From Lineus longissimus (lineage: Eukaryota; Nemertea; Pilidiophora; Heteronemertea; Lineidae), in contig NC_088314.1 of assembly GCF_910592395.1 (NCBI RefSeq), forward strand, positions 4,526,001-4,590,000: a stretch of DNA of 64,000 nt, in the 5' to 3' direction. The position numbers and the translations under genes are program-made. The notes below the pieces were generated by a model, which ran no database searches, was not told the origin of the DNA, and saw only the letters and a list, made by a program, of their open reading frames with translations. This document shows, in pieces, positions 42,201 to 50,905 of the stretch. How positions within the stretch are numbered: position 1 is the first letter of the stretch; every line of letters starts with the position of its first letter.

Positions 42201-44532
42201 AATTTATTCCTAAAATAATGCTGTAAATCTTTATTGCATTTTGATGAAACGTTTTATATGAACTGAAAGTCGAAATATTTAAAAAAAAACAATGCTAGGG
42301 AGTATTAAGTAACGAATATTGTGTCAATGAGGTATTTCATAGATTGGCTGTGACGCAGTGAACTGGTACCTAGTCACAATACTTTGCTTGAGAGATAGTG
42401 GAACAAAGCCGGACCAACAGATTTGTTCTTAACTTCTTTGTGGTCGTATCCCTGTTGGCCTTGATCAATTTTAAATGTTTTACAGATACAACGCGGGCAG
42501 TTTATCAGAGAAAGCTGCAGTATCTCCTTGCCAATGGAGGTGCTGATAAAAACGTTATAAGACAGGAGGAAGAGGAAGAAGAGGAGGAAGACGATGATTA
42601 CAGTGATCAAGGTAAATCTCATCAACTTCACATAATTTCTTCTCAACTAAGGTTTTGTTAAAATTCGCCAGCCATGATAACAACCTTTGAAATGCAAACC
42701 TAATTTGTCACTTTAAAATATTGAATCAAGGAAAGGTGATATTACCAAATGGCATTTCAGGTCAGTCCAGGACAAATCCACCAATTTTTTGTTTTGATAA
42801 TAAATAGAGTGTTCCGGTTGATTAGCCTAGTTAGACTGTGGTTGAAATGGAAGTAGGGAATTGCTACATGTACTAGAGCTGGAATATCATATAAGAATAT
42901 GGGTTAGATTGGAAGATAAGTATGATAGATGTATGTATTGTATTTATACATCTACTGATTGTGTGATGGAAGCTGAATCAATTGACTTACATACATGGGC
43001 TGAAGGTGAAAAGTATACCTGGAAATTCCAGTTTCATGGTACGGCTAATGGAGAAAAGTTGAAGGGGATTAGGGTATTCTGAACAGGTGTGAAAAAAAAG
43101 AGTCTGTTGGTCTTGTCCGAAGGCTAATAATTACTATCTGACCCGTTTTTGCACTTTTTATCATGCAGCGAATGAGTGATGGGATTTTATTATAGTGTAC
43201 TCACAGAAATGGGTTGTGTCAGTATGGATTTCTTCAGCTCATATCTGCAATGTTGGAAGTTTAGGTTTCCTTCATAGGGAGAGGGGCAATTAGGTTGAGA
43301 ATGTATTCATAGCTAAGGAATGAAGATGAAAATATTAAGCATGTGATAAAACCAAGCTCTCTAATAAAGCCTTCAGGGCTTTGGTGCTATCAGTTTGAAG
43401 TGTTTTCAGTCCTGCTGATATAAAGGGCAAATTCATGAATGGCACGATGTGTAAATTAACACTTTTAGTAATGCAAATATTCAACTCCTTTGCAGAAGAA
43501 GATACACAGATCTTAAATGAAAAGGATGCAGCCACTGAGTTGTAAGTATTGTATAGTCTGCCAGTCCCTTCTGAAAGAACAAGGCTCTTGTTAATGAAAA
43601 TGTGTGTGAATTGTCTTGCTAAACTTCACTGCAGATCAACTAGTTTTATTAATATTCCAAAACAGCATAGAGCTCCAAATATATTGATTTAAGCACTGAG
43701 GTAAACTCGGATGTTATTAGGTCATATTGGACAAATTGTACATTGCCCTTGTACGTTTTTCCACTTAAAATAGTTACAGACCATTTCTTACTGAATACAC
43801 AATGTCAATTTCAGGGATAGTAGTTATGTGAGACGAAGGCCTGCCCCATCACAAGTCACATCTCAGCGGACAGTAAAGGTCACCAATGTAGTCAAGTAAG
43901 AATGACTTTCTATTACTTTTCAAAGTCTATTATATTTATCCCTCAGGGCCCAGTTGCTCAGTCGGGGTTGGACACAAATGATAATATTAGCTCAAATGGG
44001 CATATCTCCTTCAGTAAATTTGATTTGCAGTAGTAGCATTAGGAACTAACGACAGCATGCATGAGGACTTAAAACCAGTGTTACTGAGCACTTGGACAAT
44101 GTTTTCACAGAACATCTCAACTGCAGTCCTTTCACAATGTTCAACTTATTTTCCTACCAGGTTTTATTATGTAAATTCATCAGTATTGTGTGTCACTCCT
44201 TATGTCTTCTTCTTCACTGCTGATAAAGACTGCCTTAAAATTGCTCATTTTCATTTCACTTCAGCAATCAAGGCAGTAAAACAGAAAAAGTTGAAACAGA
44301 GAAAGTCACTAGAAAAGGTACAGACGGAAAGTTGGAAACAAACGAGAAAGTTACAACCACATCCACAGTCGACGGTAAAATGGTCACAAATACCAGCGTC
44401 TCGACGAAAAAGAAGGGCATGGCATTATGGATCCAAGTGTGCATCTTTGCTGCTGTAGCGTTGGTGATCTTCATCATTATCACAACCATGGAACCGTCCC
44501 CCAGTAATCCTGTATCTGGGACTTCACACTAA
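33288..44532 (+). CDS. TMPO: LAP2/thymopoietin-like LEM protein, exon 1 split by a BEL retrotransposon
   Basis: LAP2-type proteins anchor chromatin and lamins to the inner nuclear membrane. Exon 1 is 33288-33398 plus, after the insertion, 41284-41418. Exons 2-6 are 42026-42161, 42486-42611, 43496-43541, 43815-43895 and 44265-44532. Ignoring the element and one TTTAC copy, all phases join to 300 codons. Residues 1-~50 are a LEM-like domain (LTKEKLKSELAKHSVPLP, then RKDVY at the break). Residues ~103-144 are the LEM domain (TDVTTLSDTEL, LKKMGATVGPIQ, YQRKLQYLL). An acidic EEEEEE run and a basic stretch follow, then a single C-terminal membrane segment (~265-287, WIQVCIFAAVALVIFIII) and a 13-residue lumenal tail. 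On this haplotype translation stops two codons into the LTR (TGT TAG) after residue 37. An N-truncated product could only come from an internal start or an LTR-driven transcript. Confidence 0.92.
33394..33398. other. 5-bp target-site duplication, left copy (TTTAC)
   Basis: TTTAC directly precedes the 5' LTR and is repeated at 41,279-41,283 directly after the 3' LTR. Five bases is usual for BEL/Pao integrases. Confidence 0.95.
33399..33643 (+). repeat. 5' LTR of the BEL element
   Basis: This 245-bp LTR begins TGTTAG and ends ATACA (5'-TG...CA-3'). The 63-codon open frame on its minus strand recurs unchanged in the other LTR and reflects identity, not a gene. Confidence 0.96.
33644..33661 (+). 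other. candidate tRNA primer-binding site
   Basis: TGGTAACACGAATAAA starts directly after the 5' LTR. TGG at this position pairs with the CCA end of a tRNA. Which tRNA cannot be named without a tRNA set from this genome. Confidence 0.55.
33760..40158 (+). CDS. BEL/Pao gag-pol polyprotein, intact
   Basis: This is one open frame of 2,132 codons; Met at 33,913 (MESYLKEKAAQL) is a likelier real start than the first ATG. The gag part has a coiled-coil-like segment and a tandem repeat around residues ~300-410, then the DUF1759 gag region (~430-610, PIKFDGTASEYVKFKRSF) and zinc knuckles (~681-745: CRFCKAEDHGIWAC, CYCCLGRHMVRSC). Aspartic protease LALLDSGSSATL is at ~794. Reverse transcriptase spans ~1130-1300 with catalytic FYVDD (~1250). 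RNase H has HHFADASEGGYG (~1430) and WTDSK. Integrase has the HHCC finger (HFHEATAHAG ... CIGC), then VDYFGP, WSDNGTNF and a Glu in GVWESLVK completing DDE. A DUF5641-like tail follows (RGHWPMGVI). All catalytic residues I can check are present, so the copy could be active. Confidence 0.96.
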   Translation: MQHLLRMVSQFCFVPSRICFVPSIISSVAEEKLSVMTSHSRCGRPLRSTVAMESYLKEKAAQLRRSLGQLKGRVTRKARVLEEGVPVMTAAQIEVAQDELTDAMVRYGDQHENFCKIASDEERGEASAVYFEVGQQVKFNLDVGERQKAYLLRQRNAQRTGEVVRPKQKEQSYVPIPNQVGGSLKMKVATHKSLPKVSQGKVTAREEIENAKRQLQMLEERTARLKIEELEREIVHKEHEMKALEVKRKTVKCKPVELCPEANAFVPQCSPALRDTSGYRANGAVKIEKGGDWSNQSPMVAAQGNMYQSPMVAAQGSRYQSPMVAAQGNMYQSPMVAAQGSKYQSPMADAYSDSYQSPMVNPYNDVYPSQRVDAYDNMYRSPMVAPQSDTIWNPMVAAQNDRHQEPMVATQDGSQFLAIAKTLEKITSHAELPPPEPIKFDGTASEYVKFKRSFDLRVGGKNFSEGFKLAQLLQLTQGNAHKAISLCDGAIDGYQKALGILNDRFGRPYQIVKSCIEKVTNGERINRNSKEMLAFSDQLTSAYDTLCDQDLLKEADTQMTLKAIFDRFPVALQERWVRKVISLEDEGKFPRLADMVQFVKVQARTSTHVVFEVTPPARTTTNIVKQHHDKVKRDQAATQKPKVTTLSTQLEKPRNSANYTGARKSGNKAGVNAATEDMHYKRICRFCKAEDHGIWACSNFEKEDLDARRRFVRNNRLCYCCLGRHMVRSCTRKKKCPKCDQDHHVLLHLEKTSKPPKKEDIGSLQSVKPKSMVLLKVIPVRIAAQNGESTTTLALLDSGSSATLMTRKLAAKIGIEGEPETISINTVLASGKEQEVSICECTLQPIGTDEPSIPVNRANIVEELHIDRKYHPNTLDLSDWEHLKELDLSTQVDEESVSILIGEDVPRAHMVLESCYGTEPHVQPYAVRTPLAWCVAGPIHEESAKGVEINLLAVAEKAEDTEVINQCCRTDEVDDEVVAGKSEVEMNQLEQHNQKLEEAVSSLWQTEKHGFINEDVKMMSFEDRKALHLLDTRTKLVNGHYEIGLLWRSEPPALVDNRMVAAKRLEYLRKRFVKEPAFAEMYCKAMGVYFDNDYARVMTDEEAASVSAKTWYLPHHGVANENKPGKLRVVFDAAASFKGTSLNQELLQGPDQSNSLIGVLLRFREHQIAVTADVEAMFLRFKVPPVDCQALRFLWWRNGLDEHPVTCQMTSHIFGATDSPSACTYGMRKCAEDFGSQFDQGVVDAVTRSFYVDDFLQSVAEVSVCIMLSIQMICLLSKGSLKLTKFMSNSPEVMAALPGEVKASGFVNLSLESTATERALGVRWNVRKDSLGLQVSGISKGGAKSNTRRECLAAVSSIYDPLGFVGPVTLVAKRILQMSCKQRLAWDDELPEELMKAWEGWKATLPALTQISLPRWYFTSEMEGRYELHHFADASEGGYGTVSYLRKVYDTEEGDEVECAFVMAKTRTAPLQFVSIPRLELQAAVVAVRMDGLLRRELDLPVDESFYWTDSKITLSYVCSENRRFKTYVANRVAEIRDSSTPSQWRHIPGKENPADEASRGQTVAAFLKNERWFAGPEFLSKPGASWSTLATEEVMEVDKNDPEVKTEKIIATLTEPATNGLSQLISRSSSWTALRRRVAVLLKFVSYLQSKKKDSGVQFEKKITPSDLDEASKAIMRCVQREVYARDIDAIRKKDGVSSSSSLASLNPLLVDGVLRVGGRISRAPITFDSKHPMIVPKGHHAGTLLIAHFHEATAHAGQEHVLSRIRQTFWLVNARREVRKILKRCIGCRKRNAIRMNQLMADLPAVRLVTYEPPFTNTGVDYFGPMLIKAGRSSVKRWGVLFTCLNVRAVHLEISNSMDLSSFLNAFRRFSGRRGDPKQVWSDNGTNFVGGERELREAIMGWNQEQIQKELCQRGTEWHFQPPLAPHMSGVWESLVKSVKRGLKAVLGDRMVSDEVLVTTHVEVEKIVNSRPICRASDDPDDEEVLTPNHFLLQRGSLTLPPGVFFDTDLYHRKQWRKVQMLANQFWQRWIREYLPTLQKRTKWVRRRRNAEVGDLVLVTDDMLVRGHWPMGVIIKTFAGEDGAVRVVEVKTSSSTVLRRPIHKLCMLEESCSGTGDVDNERDTKDEELR
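34640..34990 (+). repeat. tandem 12-residue repeats in BEL gag
   Basis: About eight to ten repeats of a 36-bp unit encode (Y)QSPMVAAQGNM-like segments. The first four are nearly identical and later ones degenerate (ADAYSDSY, NPYNDVY). The nucleotide identity of the first copies suggests recent unequal expansion. The antisense strand is also open, which gives long shadow frames. Confidence 0.9.
40159..41033 (+). other. BEL 3' non-coding region
   Basis: Between the polyprotein stop and the 3' LTR lie ~875 bp without an extended frame (no env-like ORF above 90 codons with a recognisable signature). The region ends in the polypurine tract. Confidence 0.7.
41021..41033 (+). other. polypurine tract
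   Basis: CATGGGGGGAGTA immediately precedes the 3' LTR, the expected position for plus-strand priming. Confidence 0.7.
41034..41278 (+). repeat. 3' LTR of the BEL element
   Basis: Identical by eye to 33,399-33,643 and followed at once by the second TTTAC. As an LTR promoter it could read into the remaining TMPO exons. Confidence 0.96.
41419..44264. other. TMPO introns
   Basis: Introns between exons 1-6 are short (0.3-0.9 kb) and hold no element I recognise. A 73-codon frame at 42,861-43,082 lies in intron 3 with no matching splice sites. Confidence 0.65.
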
Positions 44533-45440
44533 AAATGCATAATCTCGGGACACTTTTTGAACTTTCGTGTATTCATATTTAAGGCTTTATATGAATCTTC
44601 TTCCAAGTATCTTTTCACACTGCCTCTAATTTAAAGAAAGTTATTCATGTTCTGGAGTGATTATTTCATCATTTTTTGTTTTTGGTGGACATATTGGAAG
44701 TCCACAAAGAGGATACTGGAAGTGCATAATGGTCAAGTTCATCTGGCAAATGAAGAGGTTAAAAAACCACAATTCCTCTTTATCTTTTCCTCTGAGAATT
44801 AAATGGCGTCATATGGCAGTTAAGTTAGCTATAAATGCAGGGTGTGCCCTTCTTGAGTCTGTTGCAAGCCTTCACTAGGGCTTTAAAACATATCGTCACC
44901 ACTGCTTTTTGCTGCTTTTTGATATCATTGGATATATGTATCAATGTAAGTTGAAAACACCTTATATTTTTTGTAATGATGATAAGAATGCATGAGTAGG
45001 ATTTTGAAGTGCTTGGCTCTATATTGAATATATACATTTAGAATAGTATATTCAGTTTATAGTCAGTCCATAAAGAGGTCAAAATACAGACATTTATATC
45101 CAGAATGAGTTGTTGATAACTGCCCTAAACCATGTATGCAAATGTGTTCATCTTAAAAGTGAAGAGTCGAAAAGTAAACGTCCTGGTTTTCGTGATGAAT
45201 ATTTACAAAAAATATGTGCTGAATTTTCTGCTGCCAATTTCTCACTTTTGTATTTAGAAAAGTTTTTTGTCAATTTGTAATGTTGTTGCTGGATTTTTTG
45301 TATGATTTCCAAAATATGTTGAAAAGGGCCTTGAAGCCAGTCCTCCATTTTCATATTTAGGATACTTGAAGTTGTACAGTAAAGCCAAAGTAATGCCCTG
45401 CAGATTGAATTGTAATAAATAATAAGACTTATTCATTCTT
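44533..45440 (+). other. presumed TMPO 3' UTR
   Basis: AT-rich sequence after the TMPO stop. An AATAAA lies near 45,415, the best polyadenylation signal candidate. No other feature. Confidence 0.4.
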
Positions 45441-46472
45441 CCTTTGTTGATTAAAATTTTGTTAGAAATTTCTCAGATGAAAAATGCCTTGTTCTCTTTT
45501 GTCTCGGTGTTCTCTTCGTGATGTATGTCCTTGCCGCAGTAGAGCCACTAGCTAAATATGACCTAAGTGAACAATGGCCACCTCCAAATGGTACACCCCT
45601 TGCAAAATCCACATGGAGCAGTTTCCTGCTATTCTGCGCAACTTTTCCCCAGCGCGCGCTTCGTTAGAGCATGACGTCCTGTCTCTATCCAACACATGAC
45701 GTTGCACAGGGGACCAACACAGCATCAAGTGCTAGGTCTTGACGTAGGTTCCAACACTCCATCACAGTTTTAAGAGATCATGCGAAGATGTTCAACTTCA
45801 CAAATGGTCACACAGTCAAGCTGATGACCTGTCCGCACTCGCCAAGTCCGTACCTCCAACTTAAGTCGACTATTGGACCCTGATGTTTTAATGTTTGCTT
45901 TATATATGAACAATAGACGGTCTATAAGAACAATGGACAGTCATGCTCGGAATTTCAATGTTGATGTCCAAGATATCAGTATCAGAATGAGTATGATGTA
46001 CGATGTCTTCAAAGTTGCCAAGAGATGGACACCGACAAGGTGGGCATGGGCTAGATCATTGTGATTGAATGGCGTACCAAGTAGTCATTTTTGCAACATT
46101 AAGATATTAGTCTTCCTCTGGACTTGTCATTGGCTCAGCTACTTTTTCACAGGGGACTCAAGGGAACATGCTATAAATGGGAGCCGAGATTAAAACAGGC
46201 TGGACTCGGACCCCTCTGCAGCTGCAGCTGCATTGCCTGTGGCAACACGCTCTTGTTAAGGTCAGGAGGTGAAGACAAGCACAAATGATTGATTGTGGAT
46301 GCAGAATGAATTGACTACCGTAAGTGCAGCACACAGTTTATCATCATGTTCGGAAACAGATAATCATATCTAAATAAGCAAAGAAAACATGTACATGTAA
46401 GGCACTCATGACACCAAAGACACTCACGTTGTCCAATCTAACATCTCACAATTTTCTGAAATACATTCACAG
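45441..46472. other. intergenic, nothing recognised
   Basis: No domain, splice-supported frame or inverted repeat was found. A short CAGCTGCAGCTGCA repeat is present near 46,220. Confidence 0.5.
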
Positions 46473-46662
46473 TGTTGTATTTGCACAGGTTACAAACGTA
46501 ATAAGTCCTGAATTTGCCTTCTAACGTCCGGATCCTTTATTCTAACACTGCTTCACAAAATTATACACACCAAAGTCATAATTGATAAAATAGTTCGTCG
46601 GGATGACGATTCGTGCACGTGATTATAAAATACTCGGGAGACTGGAATAACTCTCTATCGCT

Positions 46663-46693
<31 letters not shown>

Positions 46694-46743
46694 AGAAGGC
46701 AAATTCAGGACTTATTACGTTTGTAACCTGTGCAAATACAACA
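46473..46743. mobile_element. MITE with 51-bp TIRs around a (CT)n microsatellite
   Basis: The ends TGTTGTATTTGCACAGG (46,473-) and its inverted copy ending at 46,743 extend as ~51-bp near-perfect terminal repeats. A 4-bp direct repeat ACAG flanks both sides. The interior has a (CT)n tract at about 46,668-46,692 and no coding capacity. Confidence 0.85.
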
Positions 46744-46911
46744 ACAGCCTTGCCTCATCTGGGCCGACTACCTTGGACTGAGCTGACATCTCACTGTGCT
46801 CTGGACGACATGCACACCAAGGCCTACTGCATTAGAATGAGCTATCATCTCACCATGCTTGTGAAGACAGGTACAACCTAGCGGTCCCTTCTATACTGCA
46901 GGCACAAGGGC

Positions 46912-47310
46912 CTACCCTAACGAAAAAGATCTTGAATCACCGTAGTAAAATCTGAATTCGCCATGGTCAATTCAACATTTCGCCGTCGTAAAATCAGAAT
47001 TGTAACAGCTACTGTCATCAGCTTGGTTGTGACAGCGTCTAGAACGAGTGAAGCCGCCTGGTAACTATTCAGATCTTGGACATTGTAGCCGATTGGTTGT
47101 GACATGGTCTCGTCAGGGAGACATACAAGACATAATGCCCTCCCAAATCAAATAATTTCTTGATCCCTTAGGAAAAAAGTGTCTCAATTTCACCATGGTA
47201 AATTGGGAAATATTTTAACATGGTGAGCATGGTAAATTCTACATTCACAATGGTGAGCATGGTAAACTCCGATTTTACCATTGTGAATCCGAGATCTTTT
47301 TCGTAAGGGT
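46912..47310. repeat. ACCATGGT-palindrome MITE copies
   Basis: Two related pieces are present. One is an inverted piece starting CCCTAACGAAAAAGATC (46,916). The other is a fuller copy from CCCTTAGGAAAAAAGTG (~47,165) to GATCTTTTTCGTAAGGG (~47,308). Both contain motifs of the TTCACCATGGTAAA type. The ends match the element at 29,010-29,176. Confidence 0.65.
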
Positions 47311-47535
47311 CATCTCCATCCAAACCAATTCACCGACTTAACGTTGTCCTCTTTTAAGGCAACGAAATATTTAAAGCAGATGCAACGACAGGATTCTAAT
47401 GACAGAATACATGTACAGGACACAACTTTTTTATTCATAAAACATAGACTCTTTTCGACAACAAACAGACATAAGAATTTTGGCAGGCGTTTTCAAAATA
47501 ACAATGAATACAACTTAACCTGTAAAAACGGCCAT

Positions 47536-47862
47536 AGCAATGTTGCCAGAGAGTGTACTGAGTCTCTGCTGGCTGTGCCATGCCCCATTCACTATGCGTA
47601 CTCTGTCTGATCATGGAGGTATTATTAAGACAATACCTCCATGGTCTGATCTAGATGTGTACTCTCCCAACGTAGTGCACCTTGTTTCTACAGGGTGGCC
47701 CTATTGTCTCCTCCCTTAGGAAAAATGTGTCTCATTTTCACATGGTGAATACCTGATCATTTTCATAAAGGGATTGCATAAAATCCGAGCTCGATAGCAA
47801 AGATTACTTCGGAGCAATCCTCAATCCGCGTTCATGTTTTGAAACATACTGAACCTATAATG
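47536..47862 (+). repeat. duplicated segment A
   Basis: Similar to 49,331-49,860 in the same order (ATGTTGCCAG, TGTGCCATGCCCC, CTAGATGTGTACTCTCCC, GCTCGATAGCAAAGATTAC, GAAACATACTGAACCT). This copy carries the extra 32-bp hairpin at 47,612. The other carries an extra ~245-bp block. Confidence 0.85.
47612..47643. mobile_element. 32-bp palindrome with 7-bp flanking duplication (micro-element)
   Basis: CATGGAGGTATT, an 8-bp loop, then AATACCTCCATG form a perfect 12-bp stem. It is flanked on both sides by GTCTGAT (47,605-47,611 and 47,644-47,650). The paralogous segment B has a single GTCTGAT and no hairpin near 49,400, so the hairpin looks inserted. A relative occurs at 54,646-54,704. Confidence 0.75.
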
Positions 47863-48014
47863 TGACCAGGTCAATAGGAAGGATAGAGGCCCAAGTCTGA
47901 GTGCCCTTTATGTCGTTTTACTCATCGGCGTGATATCGGTCCGATATCGGCGAAGTTGTGCCAAGAATACGATGGGCCTGGAGACTATAGAGCCGCTCTG
48001 GAATTTGGTCTAAC

Positions 48015-48044
48015 CTTAGAGTAACCCAGTGTAGTTACTCTAAG
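48015..48044. mobile_element. 30-bp palindrome with 7-bp flanking duplication
   Basis: CTTAGAGTAAC, an 8-bp loop, then GTTACTCTAAG form an 11-bp stem. It is flanked by GTCTAAC at 48,008-48,014 and 48,045-48,051. The sequence differs from the 47,612 hairpin, but the architecture (about 30 bp, 7-bp direct repeats) is the same. Confidence 0.6.
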
Positions 48045-48326
48045 GTCTAACATTATTTGATCCGATAAGGGTAACCTTTCGTTATTCTCCACACGCTCCG
48101 AGAGATGGTGGGAACGGTGTCAAACGAGTTTGTGTTTCGCAATTAAAATTGATAGCTTAACTATTACTGGCTTCCTGCCCACACACAAAGATAACTTTGT
48201 ATTGTCAATGGACAAGATTGTGACAAGTTGAGACCAGCAGGGGCATTTTACCCATTATTTTTAAACTTGCTTTCTCAACGTCCGTGGGTACTCCCGGGGT
48301 TTATACTTGTATGTGGAGGGGTAATC

Positions 48327-48347
48327 GGGGGGGGGGGGGGGGGGGGG
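48327..48347. repeat. G21 homopolymer
   Basis: An uninterrupted run of about 21 G. Its length is sensitive to sequencing error and it can form a quadruplex. Confidence 0.9.
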
Positions 48348-48684
48348 AGGTAATGCCTGCGAGAGGACAGAGGGCCATTGCAGGCTGTTTCGCGTTTTAG
48401 AGGGCCTGAAACATGGCAGATGGGATAAACAGTCAAAAACACGGCCCCGTGACGGGCCGTGTCGCCTGTCGGCGTGTGTCAAATTCTGACATGTCTCATG
48501 AAAACGCTAATAAGATAATTTAGAATCATTGGAACTTTTTCAAATTCACTTATGACATTGACAAGATATAGTACTACACTTCTGCAAAGTTTGATGAAAC
48601 TCCCAGCATTGATTTTTTTTTAAATCACGAAAATGTATGTATACAGAATGTGCACGGACCCTATCGCAGATTTAATTGCGTCCG

Positions 48685-48975
48685 GAGCCCGCTCCTGGCT
48701 CCCCTACCGTTGGCCAGCCATACTACATAGTACGCACATGAAACGTCCACACAGGAGTAATGCAGCGAGAATTTGTACTGCATATAAGGGTCCTACCCAG
48801 TAAGTTAAGTTCGGAGCAAAGAGACGCTGTGGCCGGCAACGGTCGGCAGTACCATGTTTGGGGTTCATGGAATAATTCGTCCCCCGTTCCCCTCCTAACA
48901 AGGGGGATAATTTCCACCTCACAATGAGGCAATTTTTAATTTTAAGCAATCGCGTAGTTCCACTTTTTTAGCTCA
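48685..48975 (+). repeat. dispersed repeat related to 26,192-26,490
   Basis: Shares CTCCCCTACCGTTGGCC, TTTGGGGTTC, TCGTCCCCCG and TTTAGCTCAG blocks in order with the copy at 26.2-26.5 kb. Non-coding. Confidence 0.5.
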
Positions 48976-49330
48976 GATGGCGCCAACTGAGGTCCTGTCA
49001 AAATCATTGGCCTACCTGAGGCTGATGAGGAAACTCACGAAACTCTACAGGATGGCCCAGAAAGGTTTTGATCCCTTGCACAGTAGAATTCTATTGTGTG
49101 TGTATATTGTGTGAGAGAAATTAATTCTGGGCCACCCTGTAGTACATAAACTTGTCACCCTGTTCAAAGATATCGGAGCGAAAGTGAAAAACGAGGACAC
49201 TTCTGTTTTCCACCGCAACGGGCCTGTGTATTTTACCGTCGCTCTATATTGTTACCTGCAGAAATGACTTTCGGCCAATGAGACAGTAGTGCACAATATC
49301 TCTTCTGGATGTGCACTCCCCTTCATTGCT

Positions 49331-49860
49331 CGCCATGTTGCCAGGGAGTATACCAAGTCTTTGCTGGATGTGCCATGCCCCTTCACTATGCGTACTCTGC
49401 ATGTCTGATCTAGATGTGTACTCTCCCAACGTAGTGCACCCTGTTTCTACAGGGTGGACCTTGTCTCCACGCTTAAGAAAACTGTGTCTCATTTTCACAT
49501 GGTGAATACTGATCATTTTCATCAAGGGATTGCATGAAATCAGAACACCAGACCTGAAGAGACAGCAAATACTGCAAACAACCATACCATAACATGCTGC
49601 CACAACCAGACCTCATAATACAGCATATGCTGTCACAACCAGCCCTGATAGACAGGAGACGCTGGCACAACCAGACCTGATGAGATTGCAGATACTGTCA
49701 CAACCAGACCTGACGAGATAACAATGCTGTTACACCCAGAGCCAGGGGCAGCACGAGCAGATCTATCTGAAAGCAGACCAATGAACGAGCTCGATAGCAA
49801 AGATTACTTCGGAGCAATCCTCAACCGTTCATTTTTTGAAACATACTGAACCTGTAATGA
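49331..49860 (+). repeat. duplicated segment B with a 245-bp insertion
   Basis: Paralog of segment A. At ~49,542-49,786 it contains extra sequence made of imperfect ~35-bp repeats of the type CACAACCAGACCTGATGAGA. The junction in A (AAATC|CGAGCTCG) shows the insertion point. No clear target duplication was seen. Confidence 0.8.
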
Positions 49861-50667
49861 GGCCCTAAGTGCCCTTTGGCCATGGGAATGATTAATCCGG
49901 TTTACCGTCTGAGAGATTTGAAAAGATGATGAGGTTTTTTTTCACATTTTTATTATTCAGTATCGAATTACAGTCTGATTTACTTGTCAAAACACGCGAT
50001 TCGGCAACTTCCAGTAAACGGAAATCGGGTCAGTCATCAACATGAGTCATCAAGTTTTTATTGTGTTTTTCAATCAGTTTAGGTAAAGATGAATGCGGTG
50101 GCCCATAGAGGACATGCGTTTATTTTCAATATAATAGAAAATTTTTCTTTTTACAATGCGTTTTTTTTTTCTCTCGAATTACAACCGCCGTCGGATTTAT
50201 TTCTCACCGCCGAAAAAATAATTTCCACCGCCGGGTAAAAAATAATAATTCCCACCACCGCGGTGGAAATAATATCCACCGCGGGAGCTAATTCGTTATT
50301 GACACCGGGTGGATATTATTTCCACCGCGGTGGATATTATTTCCACCGCGGTGGTGGGAATTATTATTTTTTACCCGGCGGTGGAAATTATTTTTTCGGC
50401 GGTGAGAAATAAATCCGACGGCGGTTGTAATTCGAGAGAAAAAAAACGCATTGTAAAAAGAAAATTTTCTATTATATTGAAAATAAACGCATGTCCTCTA
50501 TGGGCCACCGTAGATGAACCACTGAAAAGATTGTTGGAATAAACAAAATAATGGCAACAATAAAATGAATAACTTTTTGAATAATAATGAAAAATTTTTG
50601 AGTACACTCTGAACCCATGCGAGAGGTGGACGGTGAACCGGATTAATCAATCCCATGCCCTTAGGCC
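49861..50667. mobile_element. inverted-repeat element hosting a foldback
   Basis: The outer arms, GGCCCTAAG...CATGGGAATGATTAATCC (49,861-49,909) and the inverted GGCCTAAGGGCATGGG...GATTAATCC (50,630-50,667), mark an ~800-bp inverted-repeat element. A palindromic foldback (50,094-50,511) sits inside it. Its interior is AT-rich and non-coding. Confidence 0.6.
50094..50511. mobile_element. 418-bp near-perfect palindrome (foldback element)
   Basis: Arms of ~190 bp (50,096-~50,285 and ~50,318-50,510) are almost perfect inverted copies. They start CGGTGGCCCATAGAGG and run to a centre rich in CCACCGCGGTGG units alternating with AAATAATATCC. Differences are mainly T- or A-run lengths. Direct repeats AGATGAA (50,087-50,093 and 50,512-50,518) flank it, as expected for a 7-bp target duplication. 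No coding capacity. Confidence 0.85.
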
Positions 50668-50905
50668 CCCTACTGTTAACACAGTAGTTGCAGCCATCCT
50701 GAATCTAATGGCCTTATACTCTCTTTAAACTCAGCCCGGGTTAAATCTTGATATCAGATGCAAAAAACTTGGTGGTCAAGATGTACAGGTCCTGCATGAG
50801 AAGCAATAAACAATCAAAGACATTTGTGAAGGACTCTATGATTTGAGGGACTATCTTTCACGTTACACCACCCATGCACTATGTACACAATGCGCAGCTG
50901 TGTAC
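50668..50905. other. short intergenic spacer
   Basis: Nothing recognised. Confidence 0.4.

Noticed and set aside
50309-50607. 77- and 78-codon ORFs on opposite strands with VDIISTAV/ISTAG
   Set aside because: Mirror translations of the palindrome arms.
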